Source: Ilumatobacteraceae bacterium | GTDB lineage: Bacteria; Actinomycetota; Acidimicrobiia; Acidimicrobiales; Ilumatobacteraceae | Length of the DNA: 64,000 bases | Assembly: GCA_024643255.1 (NCBI GenBank) | Contig: JAHENF010000001.1 | Coordinates: 121,301-185,300, forward strand | Reading direction: 5' to 3' | Shown here: one piece after another, positions 38,869-49,061 of the stretch | Position numbering within the stretch: the first letter of the stretch is position 1 | How the letters are laid out: every line of letters begins with the position of its first letter | Notes under the pieces: generated by a model | The model's database searches: none | What the model was told of the DNA's origin: nothing | Seen by the model: only the letters and a program-made list of their open reading frames with translations | Program-made: the position numbers and the translations under genes

Positions 38869-39687
38869 TCAGGTCGACTCGAAGATCCAGCCTCGCCGCA
38901 CCGGTGGAACGGCATCGTGCTCGATGAACCATTCGGTCCCGAACGCCACTGCGAACAGATCGTCGGGCATCTCGAGGAAGAACGACGTGTCGGAGATCTG
39001 ACTCCGGTGACACCGCATGGCGGTGCGTTTTGCCAGCACATGATCGCTGACGTCGACGGCGAGGGTGAGCTCGGCTTCCGGTGTCCCCATCGGGTTGCCG
39101 TCGTCGGCTGGGCCGTTCGGATCGAACTCCTCGACCTCCCCGTCCGCTGACTCCCTGCCCACGCCGGCCTCGCGCATGTCGAGGACCATCCGTGTGAACG
39201 CGTCACGGTTCATCGTCGCCTCGAGGATTCGCACCGACGGCACCATGCGACCGGCAGCCACTCCGACACGGTGCACGGCGATGTGGTCGGGATGCCCGTA
39301 GTTGCCGTGCCAGTCGTAGACGGTCAGGACGTCGGCAGCCTCGTCGCGCAGTACGGCCGCGAGCTTGTCCGCCGCCTCCTCGGTCTCGGCGAGATGGAAG
39401 CTGGCGGGATCCTCGTTCTGCTCCCATCCGGTCATACCGGAGTCGGTGTAGCCGAGCCAGACGATGCGGCTCACGCCGAGCGCCGCCGCCGAGGCCTCGG
39501 TCTCCAGCCGGCGTCGTTCCACGAGCGTCTCACCCTCATGCAGATCGTCGGGCACCTCGCCGTGGTCACCGTTGGTCGCGACGACCAGCACCACGCGATG
39601 ACCCTCGGCCGCGGCGCGCGCGATCGTGCCGCCGGTGCTGATGACCTCGTCGTCCGGATGCGCGTGGAAGGTGACCAGGACCGCCAC
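38869..39687 (-). CDS. PIG-L/LmbE-family deacetylase
   Basis: VTFHAHPDDEVISTGGTIARAAAEGHRVVLVVATNGDHGE; YDWHGNYGHPDHIAVHRVG. Confidence 0.9.
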   Translation of the reverse strand: MAVLVTFHAHPDDEVISTGGTIARAAAEGHRVVLVVATNGDHGEVPDDLHEGETLVERRRLETEASAAALGVSRIVWLGYTDSGMTGWEQNEDPASFHLAETEEAADKLAAVLRDEAADVLTVYDWHGNYGHPDHIAVHRVGVAAGRMVPSVRILEATMNRDAFTRMVLDMREAGVGRESADGEVEEFDPNGPADDGNPMGTPEAELTLAVDVSDHVLAKRTAMRCHRSQISDTSFFLEMPDDLFAVAFGTEWFIEHDAVPPVRRGWIFEST

Positions 39688-39850
39688 TACGACCGGAGTC
39701 CTTCGTCGAGGACGCCGCCCGCTCCACACGACGCGGAGGACGCGGAGGACGTGGGTGCGAGTTCTGCATCGGTCGCCACGAACATGTCGTCCGAGCCTAC
39801 GCCGGCATCGACGAGGGCGTGGCGAGTACCATGACGAGCCTGGAGGTGCG

Positions 39851-40033
39851 ATGACCGAACTCAGTTCAGAACCCGAACGCGACCAATCGTCGGCCGGGTC
39901 GACGGAGCGATCGTGGTCGTCGATCATTCGAGCGGTGTTCGCTCGGGGTCGCCTCACTCGGCGTTGGGACCGCCTGACTCCCGAACAACAGGCCGAAGCG
40001 ACCGCTCACCAGGCGCGCATGGGTCGTTTCTGA
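39851..40033 (+). CDS. Small hypothetical protein (60 aa)
   Basis: ATG preceded by GGAGGTG; MTELSSEPERDQSSAGSTERSWSSIIRAVFARGRLTRRWDRLTPEQQAEATAHQARMGRF. Confidence 0.5.
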   Translation: MTELSSEPERDQSSAGSTERSWSSIIRAVFARGRLTRRWDRLTPEQQAEATAHQARMGRF

Positions 40034-40048
40034 AACACTCGTTCAGGT

Positions 40049-40073
40049 GCGTGTCGCAGGCGGCGCGACACGC
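40049..40073. terminator. Hairpin (9-bp stem GCGTGTCGC/GCGACACGC) between convergent genes
   Basis: GCGTGTCGC-AGGCGGC-GCGACACGC; no T-tract, so terminator role is only suggested by position. Confidence 0.4.
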
Positions 40074-40077
40074 CGGC

Positions 40078-41247
40078 TCAGCCTGCCGCCTCGGCCTGTC
40101 TGAGCGCCCCCGATGACACCCACGACTCGACCGTGTCGGCCGCGACCCCCCAGTCGGCGAACACATCGCGGGTGTGCGCTCCGGGGAACGCCGGCGGCAT
40201 CGACACCACGGGGGTGGTACGGCTGAAGCGTGGAGCGGGCGCGGGCTGCTTCGTGCCGGCCACGTCGATGAACGTGGAGCGCTCGACGTTGTGAGGGTGT
40301 TCGGCCGCCTCGCTCATCGTCAGCACCGGGGCGAAACAGACATCGGTCGCCTCCATGATCTCGCACCACTCCGCTCTCGACTTGGAGGCGAAGACCTCGG
40401 TCAGTCGAGCCTTGAGCGCGGGCCATTCGCCCTTGTCCATCTGCTTCGCGAACTGTTCATCGGTGTCGAGGCCGGTGAGCCGGAGCAGTTCGGCGTAGAA
40501 CTGCGGCTCGATCGAACCGAGCGAGATGTAGTTGTCGTCGCTGCACCGGTAGACGTCGTAGAAGTGTGCGCCCGTGTCGAGCAGGTTCGTCCCACGGGCA
40601 TTCTCGTCGAACATGCCGATCGACTTGAACGCCCAGAACATCGACATCAACACCGCGGCACCGTCGACCATGGCGGTGTCGACCACCTGTCCCTGGCCGC
40701 TGCGCTGGCCCTCGAGGAGCGCGCACACCACGCCGTAGGCGAGGAACATGCCGCCGCCACCGAAGTCACCGACCATGTTCAGGGGCGGTACGGGCGCCTC
40801 CCCGGCGCGCCCGAAGTGGGCCAGCGCACCCGCGAGCGCGATGTAGTTGATGTCGTGGCCGGCGGCCTGCGAATACGGACCCTCCTGACCCCATCCGGTC
40901 ATCCGCCCGAAGACGAGTTTCGGATTCCTGGCGAGGCACACGTCCGGACCGACGCCGAGACGTTCCATGACGCCGGGGCGGAATCCCTCGATGAGCGCAT
41001 CGGCCGATTCCACGAGCGAGAGGAGCGCCTCGACCCCCTCGGGCTGCTTGAGGTCGATCGCCACGTTGCGGCGCCCCCGCAGCAGGACATCGAAGTGCGC
41101 GCCGTCGGGCAGCGGTCCTCGGACCGCCGCCGCTCGTTCGACACGAACGACTTCGGCGCCCATGTCCGAGAGCAGCATCGCCGCGAAGGGCCCTGGGCCG
41201 ATGCCGGCGATTTCGATGATGCGGTACCCGGTGAGTGGTCCAGACAC
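40078..41247 (-). CDS. CaiB/BaiF family III CoA-transferase
   Basis: [91 protein letters not shown]. Confidence 0.93.
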   Translation of the reverse strand: MSGPLTGYRIIEIAGIGPGPFAAMLLSDMGAEVVRVERAAAVRGPLPDGAHFDVLLRGRRNVAIDLKQPEGVEALLSLVESADALIEGFRPGVMERLGVGPDVCLARNPKLVFGRMTGWGQEGPYSQAAGHDINYIALAGALAHFGRAGEAPVPPLNMVGDFGGGGMFLAYGVVCALLEGQRSGQGQVVDTAMVDGAAVLMSMFWAFKSIGMFDENARGTNLLDTGAHFYDVYRCSDDNYISLGSIEPQFYAELLRLTGLDTDEQFAKQMDKGEWPALKARLTEVFASKSRAEWCEIMEATDVCFAPVLTMSEAAEHPHNVERSTFIDVAGTKQPAPAPRFSRTTPVVSMPPAFPGAHTRDVFADWGVAADTVESWVSSGALRQAEAAG

Positions 41248-41284
41248 GATTGCTCCTTGATGGTGGGGTCGGGGATCGGTGTTG

Positions 41285-42181
41285 TCAGGCGGTGTCGGTA
41301 CGCAGCGATGCGCGGACATGTCCGCCGATTGCCTCGGCGAGCACGGGCCAGAGTGGGCGCGGCATGTCGTGGCCCATGTCGGACAGGAACAGGTAGCGCG
41401 AGCCCGCCACCAATTCGGCGGTCCGCTCTCCGCCCTGCGGGGTGATCAGTGTGTCGTCGCGACCGTGGATCACGAGCATCGGCACGTCGAGCGCGGCGAG
41501 GCCTGCGCTGCGATCGCCGCTGGCGTAGATCGCGGCGAGCTGTCGGGTTCCGCCCTCCGGGTAGAAGCACCGGTCGTACTGGGCGGCGGCGAGCGCCTGC
41601 ATCCAGTCGGGGTCGTAGTACTTCTGCGACATCCAGACCTTGGCGTCCAACGAGGCGGCGATGTACCGCTCGCGATCGGCGGGCGGCGCGGCCAGCAACG
41701 CGTCGCGCGCCTCGGGGCTCGGCTTGCCGACGTGCGGGTCACCAGGGCTGCTCATCACCGAGATCACGCTGGCGACTCGGGACGGATGCTCGATCGCCAT
41801 CGTCTGCACGATCATTCCACCCATCGAGTTGCCGATGATGTGCGCTCGATCCACGCCGAGATGATCGAGCAGACCGATGCCGTCAGCGGCCATGTCGGAC
41901 AACGTGTAGGGCACCGGCGGAAGTGGATCGCCCGCGAGCGCCGCCCTGAGTACCGACGCGGGCGACACCTTCTGGCCGTCGAGCTTGGTCGAGAGCCCGA
42001 CATCGCGATTGTCGAACTGCACGACGAACAGTCCCTGTGCCGCGATCTGGTCGATGTACGCCTGCGGCCACGAGATCAGTTGCGTGGTGTAGCCGTTCAC
42101 CGCGAGCAGCACGGGGTCGGAGCGATCCCCGGTCGTGCGGTACTCCAGCTCGATTCCCGAGGGCAGTGTTGCGCGAGGCAT
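41285..42181 (-). CDS. Alpha/beta hydrolase
   Basis: [64 protein letters not shown]. Confidence 0.92.
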   Translation of the reverse strand: MPRATLPSGIELEYRTTGDRSDPVLLAVNGYTTQLISWPQAYIDQIAAQGLFVVQFDNRDVGLSTKLDGQKVSPASVLRAALAGDPLPPVPYTLSDMAADGIGLLDHLGVDRAHIIGNSMGGMIVQTMAIEHPSRVASVISVMSSPGDPHVGKPSPEARDALLAAPPADRERYIAASLDAKVWMSQKYYDPDWMQALAAAQYDRCFYPEGGTRQLAAIYASGDRSAGLAALDVPMLVIHGRDDTLITPQGGERTAELVAGSRYLFLSDMGHDMPRPLWPVLAEAIGGHVRASLRTDTA

Positions 42182-42240
42182 GCGGGCGAGTGTTGCAGAA
42201 CAAGACGACGGATCTCGATATCGTGCGCCCGGTGGTCGAC

Positions 42241-43260
42241 ATGCTCCGAGTCCACGCGCCAGGGCGGGTCAACCTGATCGGCGACCACACCGACTACACC
42301 GGCGGTCTCGTCTTTCCGATGGCGGTCGACCGTGGGATCACCATCGACTACAGGGTCGGCGGGTCCCTGATCGCGCTCGAATCAACCGCCGAGCCCGGCG
42401 CCGTCGTGGTGCCACTGCCCTTCGACTCCGACCCGTCGACGGTCTCGCCGCAGTGGGCGTCCTATGTCGCGGCGATGGCTGCCGAACTCGGCACGACGCA
42501 AGGGATCATCGGCACCGTCGCATCGGAGATCCCGTCCGGCGCAGGGTTGTCGTCGAGTGCGGCGCTCGAGTGCGCGCTCGGTCTGGCACTCGGCTTCGAC
42601 GGCCCGCCGCTCGATCTCGCGCTCGCCGCCAGACGAGCCGAACACGCGGCAACAGGTGTTCCGACCGGCATCATGGATCAGCTCTGCATCGCGTCGGCGA
42701 CCGAAGGGCACGCCACCCTGATCGACTGCCACACGCTCGACGTCGTACAGGTTCCGGTGCCGACCGATCTCGACATCGTCGTCGAGTTCGTCGCCCACCG
42801 CACGCTCGTTGGGTCCGCGTACACGGACCGGGTTGCGGAATGCGCTCGCGCCGAAGCCGTCCTCGGTCCCCTGCGTTCAGCGTCGATCACCGTCGTCGAG
42901 CGCCACCGGGCGGAGCTCGACGACGTCGCATTCCGCCGAGCGCGTCACGTCGTGACCGAGAACGAGCGAGTCCGAGACTTCGCCGACGCACTCGGACGCG
43001 GTGACTACCCGTCGGCAGGTCGGCTGATGACCGCGAGCCACGAGAGTCTGCGCTCGGATTTCAACACGTCGACCTCGGCCATCGACCGTGCCGTCGAGCG
43101 CTGCGTGACCTCACCTGGCGTCTTCGGCGCCCGGATGACCGGGGGTGGATTCGGTGGATGCATCGTCGCGATCTGCGAGCCGGGAGCGCTCGACTCGGGC
43201 TGGTCGGTTCGGCCCTCCGCCGGGGCCCATCGCGTGCGCGTCCTCAGCGACGGCGGTTGA
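42241..43260 (+). CDS. Galactokinase-like GHMP kinase
   Basis: APGRVNLIGDHTDYTGGLVFPMAVDRG, IPSGAGLSSSAALECALGLAL, GVPTGIMDQLC, GARMTGGGFGGCIVAI. Confidence 0.9.
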   Translation: MLRVHAPGRVNLIGDHTDYTGGLVFPMAVDRGITIDYRVGGSLIALESTAEPGAVVVPLPFDSDPSTVSPQWASYVAAMAAELGTTQGIIGTVASEIPSGAGLSSSAALECALGLALGFDGPPLDLALAARRAEHAATGVPTGIMDQLCIASATEGHATLIDCHTLDVVQVPVPTDLDIVVEFVAHRTLVGSAYTDRVAECARAEAVLGPLRSASITVVERHRAELDDVAFRRARHVVTENERVRDFADALGRGDYPSAGRLMTASHESLRSDFNTSTSAIDRAVERCVTSPGVFGARMTGGGFGGCIVAICEPGALDSGWSVRPSAGAHRVRVLSDGG

Positions 43261-43948
43261 CGGCGAGCACGTCGGCAAGCCTGCCGATGGCGCCAGGAGT
43301 TCGGATGCCCCACCAGAACAGATCGCGCCCGTCGACGCTGACGATCGACGCATCCGGCATCGCCACACGGAGTTCGTCGAGGTGTCGCTCGTCGAAGTCG
43401 TAGGGCTCGCTGGGGACCACGACGAGATCGGGTGCCAGCGCTGCCATGTCGGCCAGCTCGACGGTCGGGTACGGGTCGGAGGATCCCGATGTCACCAACT
43501 CGACACCGAGGTGACCGAGCACGGAGGCGCCGTATGTCGCGGCACCGATCGACATCCACGGCCGACGCCAGATGGGCACGAAGGCGCGGGCACCGAGGTC
43601 GGTGACGTCCGCAATCCGCTCCGCCGGTCGACGCGGCGATCCGGCCAGCACCGCGAGATCGTCGATCGCCGCCATGGCATCGTCGACACTCACGACGCGG
43701 CTCGCGTACACATCGATGCCACGAGCGACCAGTTCGTCGTGATCCTCGCGGCGATTCTCCTCGCGGTCCATCACCACCACGTCCGGACGGAGTTCGACGA
43801 TGGCCTCGATGTCCGGGTTCTTCGTTCCACCGACATGGCGCAGCCCTGGCTGCTCACAGAACCGGGTGCACGCCACGACATCGGCGCCCAGCGCCAGCAG
43901 CGTCTCCGTGCTCGACGGCACGAGGCTGACCACCCGAACCCCCATCAC
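43244..43948 (-). CDS. Helical-backbone metal receptor (BtuF-like periplasmic binding)
   Basis: RVVSLVPSSTETLLALGADVVACTRFCEQP, IVELRPDVVVMDREENRRED, PDLVVVPSEPY. Confidence 0.85.
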   Translation of the reverse strand: MMGVRVVSLVPSSTETLLALGADVVACTRFCEQPGLRHVGGTKNPDIEAIVELRPDVVVMDREENRREDHDELVARGIDVYASRVVSVDDAMAAIDDLAVLAGSPRRPAERIADVTDLGARAFVPIWRRPWMSIGAATYGASVLGHLGVELVTSGSSDPYPTVELADMAALAPDLVVVPSEPYDFDERHLDELRVAMPDASIVSVDGRDLFWWGIRTPGAIGRLADVLAVNRRR

Positions 43949-44559
43949 GACTCCAGCAGGCGGCGCTTCTGGCGCTCGAACTCGTCGGGTGTGAGGCTGC
44001 CGCGGATCAGCATCGACTCCAGTCGCTCGAGCTGGCCGGCGACATCGACGACCGCATCGCCACTCGACCGTTGCCGGCCGAGGTCCAGCTCGGCGTGGAT
44101 CACGCGCTGCACCCGGTCCGGCTGGCGGATGTCGGTGAAGCGTTGCTGACCGGACTCGCCGCCCGACTCGATCAGCAGGTCACCGGAGCCCACCACACGG
44201 CCCCAGACACCCTGATGGAAGTGGACGGTGTTGACCCGGTCCAAGGGGATCTCGATGCCTCGCTTGGTCACGAGACCCGACCGGAAGATCAGACGTCGGT
44301 TGGTGATGACGAAGTGCGTCGTCAACCATCGGGCGTACCGCACGACGAGCCACACGGTCGAGGCCGCGAGGGCTGCGAGCGACGCCCACCCGGCGATCGA
44401 CTGACCTGTCGTGTCCGTCTCGGTCATCGTCAACGTCGCCACCGCTGCGCCGATCGACGCCACCACGGCAACGGTCGGACCGGCGAGGAACCACCAGTGC
44501 GGATGCAGGTCGACGGTGACCGTCTCGTGATCGTTGAGCAGTCGCCGGGGGTAGGCCAT
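43945..44559 (-). CDS. PH-like (bPH2) membrane protein with SHOCT-like C-terminus
   Basis: Two TM segments, TTHFVITNRRLIFRSGLVTKRGIEIPLDRVNTVHFHQG, C-terminal LERLESMLIRGSLTPDEFERQKRRLL. Confidence 0.85.
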   Translation of the reverse strand: MAYPRRLLNDHETVTVDLHPHWWFLAGPTVAVVASIGAAVATLTMTETDTTGQSIAGWASLAALAASTVWLVVRYARWLTTHFVITNRRLIFRSGLVTKRGIEIPLDRVNTVHFHQGVWGRVVGSGDLLIESGGESGQQRFTDIRQPDRVQRVIHAELDLGRQRSSGDAVVDVAGQLERLESMLIRGSLTPDEFERQKRRLLES

Positions 44560-44567
44560 CGCCGGCG

Positions 44568-45908
44568 TCAGTCGGCTCGGTGGCCCGACACGGTCACGCG
44601 TACACGCAGGGTGTCGATGGCGAACCCGTCCATCCCGACGACCTCGAACTCGCCGATGTCGGTCAGCACCCGGTCGCCCTCCGATGGAATGTCGTCGAGC
44701 GCGTCGATCACGTAGCCCGCCACGGTCTGCCAGTCACCTTCGGGGAGCGCGACGCCGGTGCACTCCTCGAAGTGCTCGACACGCGTCGTGCCGTTCATCT
44801 GGTAGCTGCCGTCGGCGAGACGTTCGCATTCGCCGAGACGGCGATCCGATTCGTCGTCGAAGTCCCCGATCAGTTCCTCGATGACATCTTCGAGCGTGAC
44901 GAGTCCGAGCACCAGACCGTGCTCGTCGACCACGAGCGCGATGTGGTGTCGTTCGGTTCGCATCTCGAGCAGCAGATCCTCGAGCCCGTGATGTTCCGGC
45001 GTGACCATCACGGGTCGCACGATGCTGCCCGCCTGGGTGGTGGACCACGTGCCGTGTTCCAGACGGATCACGTCCTTGGCGTGGACGAATCCGCGCACGT
45101 GGTCGAGGTCGCCTTCGTGCACGATCACGCGGGTTCTGCCTGTGCGGTGAGCTGCCTCGGCCACGACCGCTGCCGTCTCGTCGGCCGCGACCGAGACGAT
45201 GTCGCGGCGCGGCGTCATCGCGTTGGCCGCAGTGAGCCCCGACAGTTCCAGTGAGCGCGCGAGCAACTGGTGCTCGTCGGCGGCGATGCCACCGCGCCCG
45301 GCCGACTCCTCGATCAGCAGCAGCAGGTCGCTCGGCGAGTGAGCCATCGCTCGTTCGTCCTGCGGTTCGACTCCCACGAGGCGTACGACGGCGTTCGCCA
45401 ACCAGTTGAGCAGTCGGATCAGCGGCCGGAAGATCCTCGCGAACAGCCGGAACGGTCGGGCGAGCAGGAGCGAGGAGTTCTCCGGGTGGGAGATCGCCCA
45501 TGACTTCGGAGCCATCTCGCCCACCACCATGTGCAGGAACACCACGATCGACAGGGCGATGGTGAACGCGATGAGGTGTCGGGCGGTGTCGGACAGGGTG
45601 AACACCTCGCCGAGCACTCCCTCGATGATGCGGCCGACCGCGGGTTCGGCGACCGCGCCGAGGCCCAGTGAACACATGGTGATCCCGAGCTGCGCTCCGG
45701 CGAGCATGAGGGTCAGCTCGCGGAGGCCCGCCAGTGCATGCCGAGCGCGCTTGTCGCCTTCTGCCGCCAGCTGCTCGATGCGCGAGCGGCGCGAGGCGAG
45801 CAGCGAGAACTCGGCGGCGACGAAGAAGCCGTTGAGCGCGAGCAGGATCATCGCGACGCCCAGGGCCACCCAGCTGATCTCGATCCCACTCGACGCGGCA
45901 ACCATCAC
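44568..45908 (-). CDS. CNNM/CorC (hemolysin C)-family protein with CBS pair
   Basis: ALNGFFVAAEFSLLASRRSRIEQLAAEGDKRARHAL, HMVVGEMAPKSWAIS, FVHAKDVI, GLVTLEDVIEELIGDFDDE. Confidence 0.92.
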   Translation of the reverse strand: MMVAASSGIEISWVALGVAMILLALNGFFVAAEFSLLASRRSRIEQLAAEGDKRARHALAGLRELTLMLAGAQLGITMCSLGLGAVAEPAVGRIIEGVLGEVFTLSDTARHLIAFTIALSIVVFLHMVVGEMAPKSWAISHPENSSLLLARPFRLFARIFRPLIRLLNWLANAVVRLVGVEPQDERAMAHSPSDLLLLIEESAGRGGIAADEHQLLARSLELSGLTAANAMTPRRDIVSVAADETAAVVAEAAHRTGRTRVIVHEGDLDHVRGFVHAKDVIRLEHGTWSTTQAGSIVRPVMVTPEHHGLEDLLLEMRTERHHIALVVDEHGLVLGLVTLEDVIEELIGDFDDESDRRLGECERLADGSYQMNGTTRVEHFEECTGVALPEGDWQTVAGYVIDALDDIPSEGDRVLTDIGEFEVVGMDGFAIDTLRVRVTVSGHRAD

Positions 45909-47242
45909 GAGTCCTCACCGTCGCCGTCGCCGGCGCGCTCGTCGACGATGTCGTCGCGGTCCACGCGGAGCTGCAGACGCTGGATCGCGAATCCGTCGAC
46001 CTCGACCACCTCGATGAGGATTCCGTCGACGACGAACGACTCGCCGACCTCAGGAATGTGCTCGAGTCGGTCGAGCACCAGCCCCGCGACCGTGTCGTAC
46101 TCGCCGTCGGGCAGATCGAAACCCGTGATGCGCTCGATCTCGTCGGGCCGCGAGCTCGCCACCACCGACCAGACGCCCGGCTCGATCTCGACATGTTCAC
46201 CCGGAGCGCTCGGGTCGTACTCGTCTTCGATGTCACCGACGAGTTCCTCGACGATGTCCTCGAGCGTGACCACACCCGCCGGACCGCCGTATTCGTCGAT
46301 GACGACCGCCATCTCGGTCGCATGCTCGCGCAGCTCGGCGAGGACCACGCCGAGGCCAGCGGCCTCCGGGACCGCGAGGATCTCGCGAACCAGCGACGAC
46401 ACCGCCGTCGTCTCGTACTCCGTGCGCGGCACCCCGAGCAGGTCCTTGGCGTGCACGATGCCGTACACACGGTCGTCGTCGCCGATCACCGGGAAGCGCG
46501 AGTGCGACGACGACATCAGGTCACGCAGGTCTGCCGCGGTTGCGTCGGCGTCGATCGTGACCACGCGGTTCCACGGCACCATCGCATCCGACGCCTCGAG
46601 CTCGCCGAAGTCGATCGCGCGCTCGAGGAGCTGCGCCTGCAGCAGGGTCAGGTGGCCGCTCTCCGCAGACGAATCGACGATCAGGTCGAGTTCCTCCGTC
46701 GAGACGGCGCTGTGGAGCTCATCGACCGGTTCGACGTTGACGAGGCGGAGCAATCGGTTGGCGGCGCCGTCGAAGAGGCGGATCAACGGACCGGCGACCC
46801 GCATGAAGAACCACGTCGACGGCGCGAGCGCACGAGCGAGCGGTTCGGGCCGGGCGATCGCGAAGTTCTTCGGCGCCAGTTCGCCGAACACCATCTGCGC
46901 CATGGTGGCGAAGACCAGCGCGAGGACGAGCGCGATGCCGACGGAGGCGGTGTCGGGAACTCCTGCAGCCTCGAGCGCCGGCGTGAGCACCGACGCGATC
47001 GCCGGTTCGGCGATGAAGCCGAGCACCAGCGTGGTGACGGTGATCCCGAGCTGCGCACCCGACAGCATGAAGCTCAGCCGCTTGTGCACCTCGATCGCTC
47101 GCCGCGACCTCCGGTCGCCTTCCTGAGCCTGCTCGACGAACCGCGAGCGGCGGGCCGCCACGAACGCGAATTCGACGGCGACGAAGTAGCCGTTCGCAGC
47201 GATCAAGGCGACGACACCGATCAGCCCGAGAGCAGTCAGCAC
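45905..47242 (-). CDS. CNNM/CorC (hemolysin C)-family protein with CBS pair, second paralog
   Basis: AANGYFVAVEFAFVAARRSRFVEQAQEGDRRSRRAI, FGELAPKNFAIA, GIVHAKDLL, GVVTLEDIVEELVGDIEDE; ATGA overlap with 44568-45908 gene. Confidence 0.92.
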   Translation of the reverse strand: MLTALGLIGVVALIAANGYFVAVEFAFVAARRSRFVEQAQEGDRRSRRAIEVHKRLSFMLSGAQLGITVTTLVLGFIAEPAIASVLTPALEAAGVPDTASVGIALVLALVFATMAQMVFGELAPKNFAIARPEPLARALAPSTWFFMRVAGPLIRLFDGAANRLLRLVNVEPVDELHSAVSTEELDLIVDSSAESGHLTLLQAQLLERAIDFGELEASDAMVPWNRVVTIDADATAADLRDLMSSSHSRFPVIGDDDRVYGIVHAKDLLGVPRTEYETTAVSSLVREILAVPEAAGLGVVLAELREHATEMAVVIDEYGGPAGVVTLEDIVEELVGDIEDEYDPSAPGEHVEIEPGVWSVVASSRPDEIERITGFDLPDGEYDTVAGLVLDRLEHIPEVGESFVVDGILIEVVEVDGFAIQRLQLRVDRDDIVDERAGDGDGEDS

Positions 47243-47396
47243 GGCGTCAACTTCGTTTTCGGTCGGCGGACATGGGTGCAACGATGTTATCCACACGGCC
47301 ACGCCACTGCGACGACCCGTTCCCGAAGCGCACGTCGAGCGGCCTACCATCGGTGCGGCGCCGTCGGAGATCGGCACGCGGTGGGAGCATGCAGAC

Positions 47397-49034
47397 GTGA
47401 CGACGGGAACACCAGACGCGACGGCCCGGAACCGACCCGGTGCGTTGCCCGGTGGGCGCAGCCTCTTCGGGATCACCTTCGTCCACTCGATGACCGAGTT
47501 CTCGGCGTGGATCACCGTGTTGGTGGTCGCGTTCGACCACGGCGGAGCCTCGGAGAGCGGACTTGCCGTGGCGGTGCAGCTCGTCCCGGCGGCGCTCCTC
47601 GCTCCCGTCGTCGCGGCCGCCGGCGATCGTTTTCCGCGCCATCTCGTCCTGTCCGTCGGTTTCGCAATCATGGCCGTGACGGCGGGTGGCATGGCCGTGG
47701 CGCTGGCATCGGACCTCGGACGGGCGACGGTCTATGTCTGCGCAGCGGTGTTCTCGGTCGCCCTCATGTCGACACCCGGCGCCGTCGCGAGTCTGCTGGT
47801 ACGCCACGCCCGCACACCCGTCGAACTCGTGCGGTGGAACATCGGTCAATCGTTCATGCGCGCGGGCGGCACCCTCGTCGGCCCCGTGATCACGGCACTC
47901 CTGCTGGCGGTGGCCGAACCATCGGTCGTCTTCGCGGCGATTGCGTTCGCCTGTGCTGCGACGGGGATCGTCGTCCAGGCACGGCTGCCGAACGACGACC
48001 GCCCTCGGTCCACGGTCCGGCTCGGGTCGATCATCGCCGAATCGCTCGACGGGGTCCGGTACGTCGCAGTGACCCGGAATCCGCGACGGGTCGTCGGATT
48101 CATCGGCGTCACCGGTCTCGTCCTCGGCGCCTTCGACGTCATCTTCGTCGCGGTCGCGTTCGACCAGCTCGGTGGCGGCGGAAGCACGAGCGCTGCGCTC
48201 ACCGCGTCGTTCGCGGCCGGGGCATTGGTGGCGGCAATGGTCGCGAGCCGCCGACTCGGCTGGAAGCTGACGTCGTTGGCAACGATCGGCGCCTTGCTGC
48301 TGTCGATCCCGCTGACCGTGCTCGGCGAGCTCGATCACCTCGTTCCGGCGCTGGCGCTCGTTGCACTGCTCGGCGCGGGCAACGCCCTGATCGAGATCAC
48401 TGCGCACACGCTTCTCCAACGCACCTGCGACGAGACGATGACGAGTCGGGCATTCGGTGTGCTCGGCTCCGTCCTCTACATCGCCACCGCGGTCGGTGCG
48501 GGGATCATCGGCCTCGTCATCGCCGCGAACGACCTGACGACGGTCCTGGTCGTTCTCGGTTCGGCTGCAGCAGTCATTCTCCTCGGGCTGTCGCTCGGGC
48601 TTCGCCGCACCGAGCGCGATTCCGCCGTCACCGCCGACGCCGATCTGCTCGACGCCTTGTGCGGCGTGTCGTTCCTCGAACCACTGCCGCTCCCGACGCT
48701 CGAACGGCTGGCGAGCGGCGCCCAACGGCGCGACGTCCCTGGTGGCGAGTGTCTCATCGCAGAGGGCGAGCACGGGATGGAGTTCTTCGTGCTGCTCGAG
48801 GGCGCCGCCGAGATCAGCATCGGCGGCCGCATCGCCGATCGCGTCGACGCGCCGGCCTCGTTCGGCGAGGTTGCACTCGTCCACGACTCGATGCGCACCG
48901 CAACCGTCACGACGACACGACCGTGTCGACTCGCAGTCATCGAGCGTGGCGCCTTCCTCGATGCCGTTCGACAGACGACGACGAGCCACGACATCGCGCT
49001 CGACGTCACGCGCCGTTACCGTCCTCCGGCGTGA
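47397..49034 (+). CDS. MFS-type transporter with C-terminal cyclic-nucleotide-binding-like domain
   Basis: About 12 hydrophobic segments, then FLEPLPLPTLERLASGAQRRDVPGGECLIAEGEHGMEFFVLLEGAAEISIGGRIADRVDAPASFGEVALVHDSMRTATVTTTRPCRLAVIER (cNMP-binding pattern). Confidence 0.88.
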   Translation: MTTGTPDATARNRPGALPGGRSLFGITFVHSMTEFSAWITVLVVAFDHGGASESGLAVAVQLVPAALLAPVVAAAGDRFPRHLVLSVGFAIMAVTAGGMAVALASDLGRATVYVCAAVFSVALMSTPGAVASLLVRHARTPVELVRWNIGQSFMRAGGTLVGPVITALLLAVAEPSVVFAAIAFACAATGIVVQARLPNDDRPRSTVRLGSIIAESLDGVRYVAVTRNPRRVVGFIGVTGLVLGAFDVIFVAVAFDQLGGGGSTSAALTASFAAGALVAAMVASRRLGWKLTSLATIGALLLSIPLTVLGELDHLVPALALVALLGAGNALIEITAHTLLQRTCDETMTSRAFGVLGSVLYIATAVGAGIIGLVIAANDLTTVLVVLGSAAAVILLGLSLGLRRTERDSAVTADADLLDALCGVSFLEPLPLPTLERLASGAQRRDVPGGECLIAEGEHGMEFFVLLEGAAEISIGGRIADRVDAPASFGEVALVHDSMRTATVTTTRPCRLAVIERGAFLDAVRQTTTSHDIALDVTRRYRPPA

Positions 49035-49061
49035 CGTCGGCGACGGGGTAGGGTTCGGCGA

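Noticed and set aside
44568-47242. Tandem CorC/CNNM genes as hemolysins
   Set aside because: The hemolysin name is historical; architecture is CNNM+CBS+CorC_HlyC, likely ion transport/homeostasis, and tandem pairs are common in actinobacteria.
46058-49051. 997-aa plus-strand ORF, plus the 47247-48989 minus ORF
   Set aside because: Overlap strongly supported CorC-family and MFS genes; translations are Arg/Asp-rich shadow frames.
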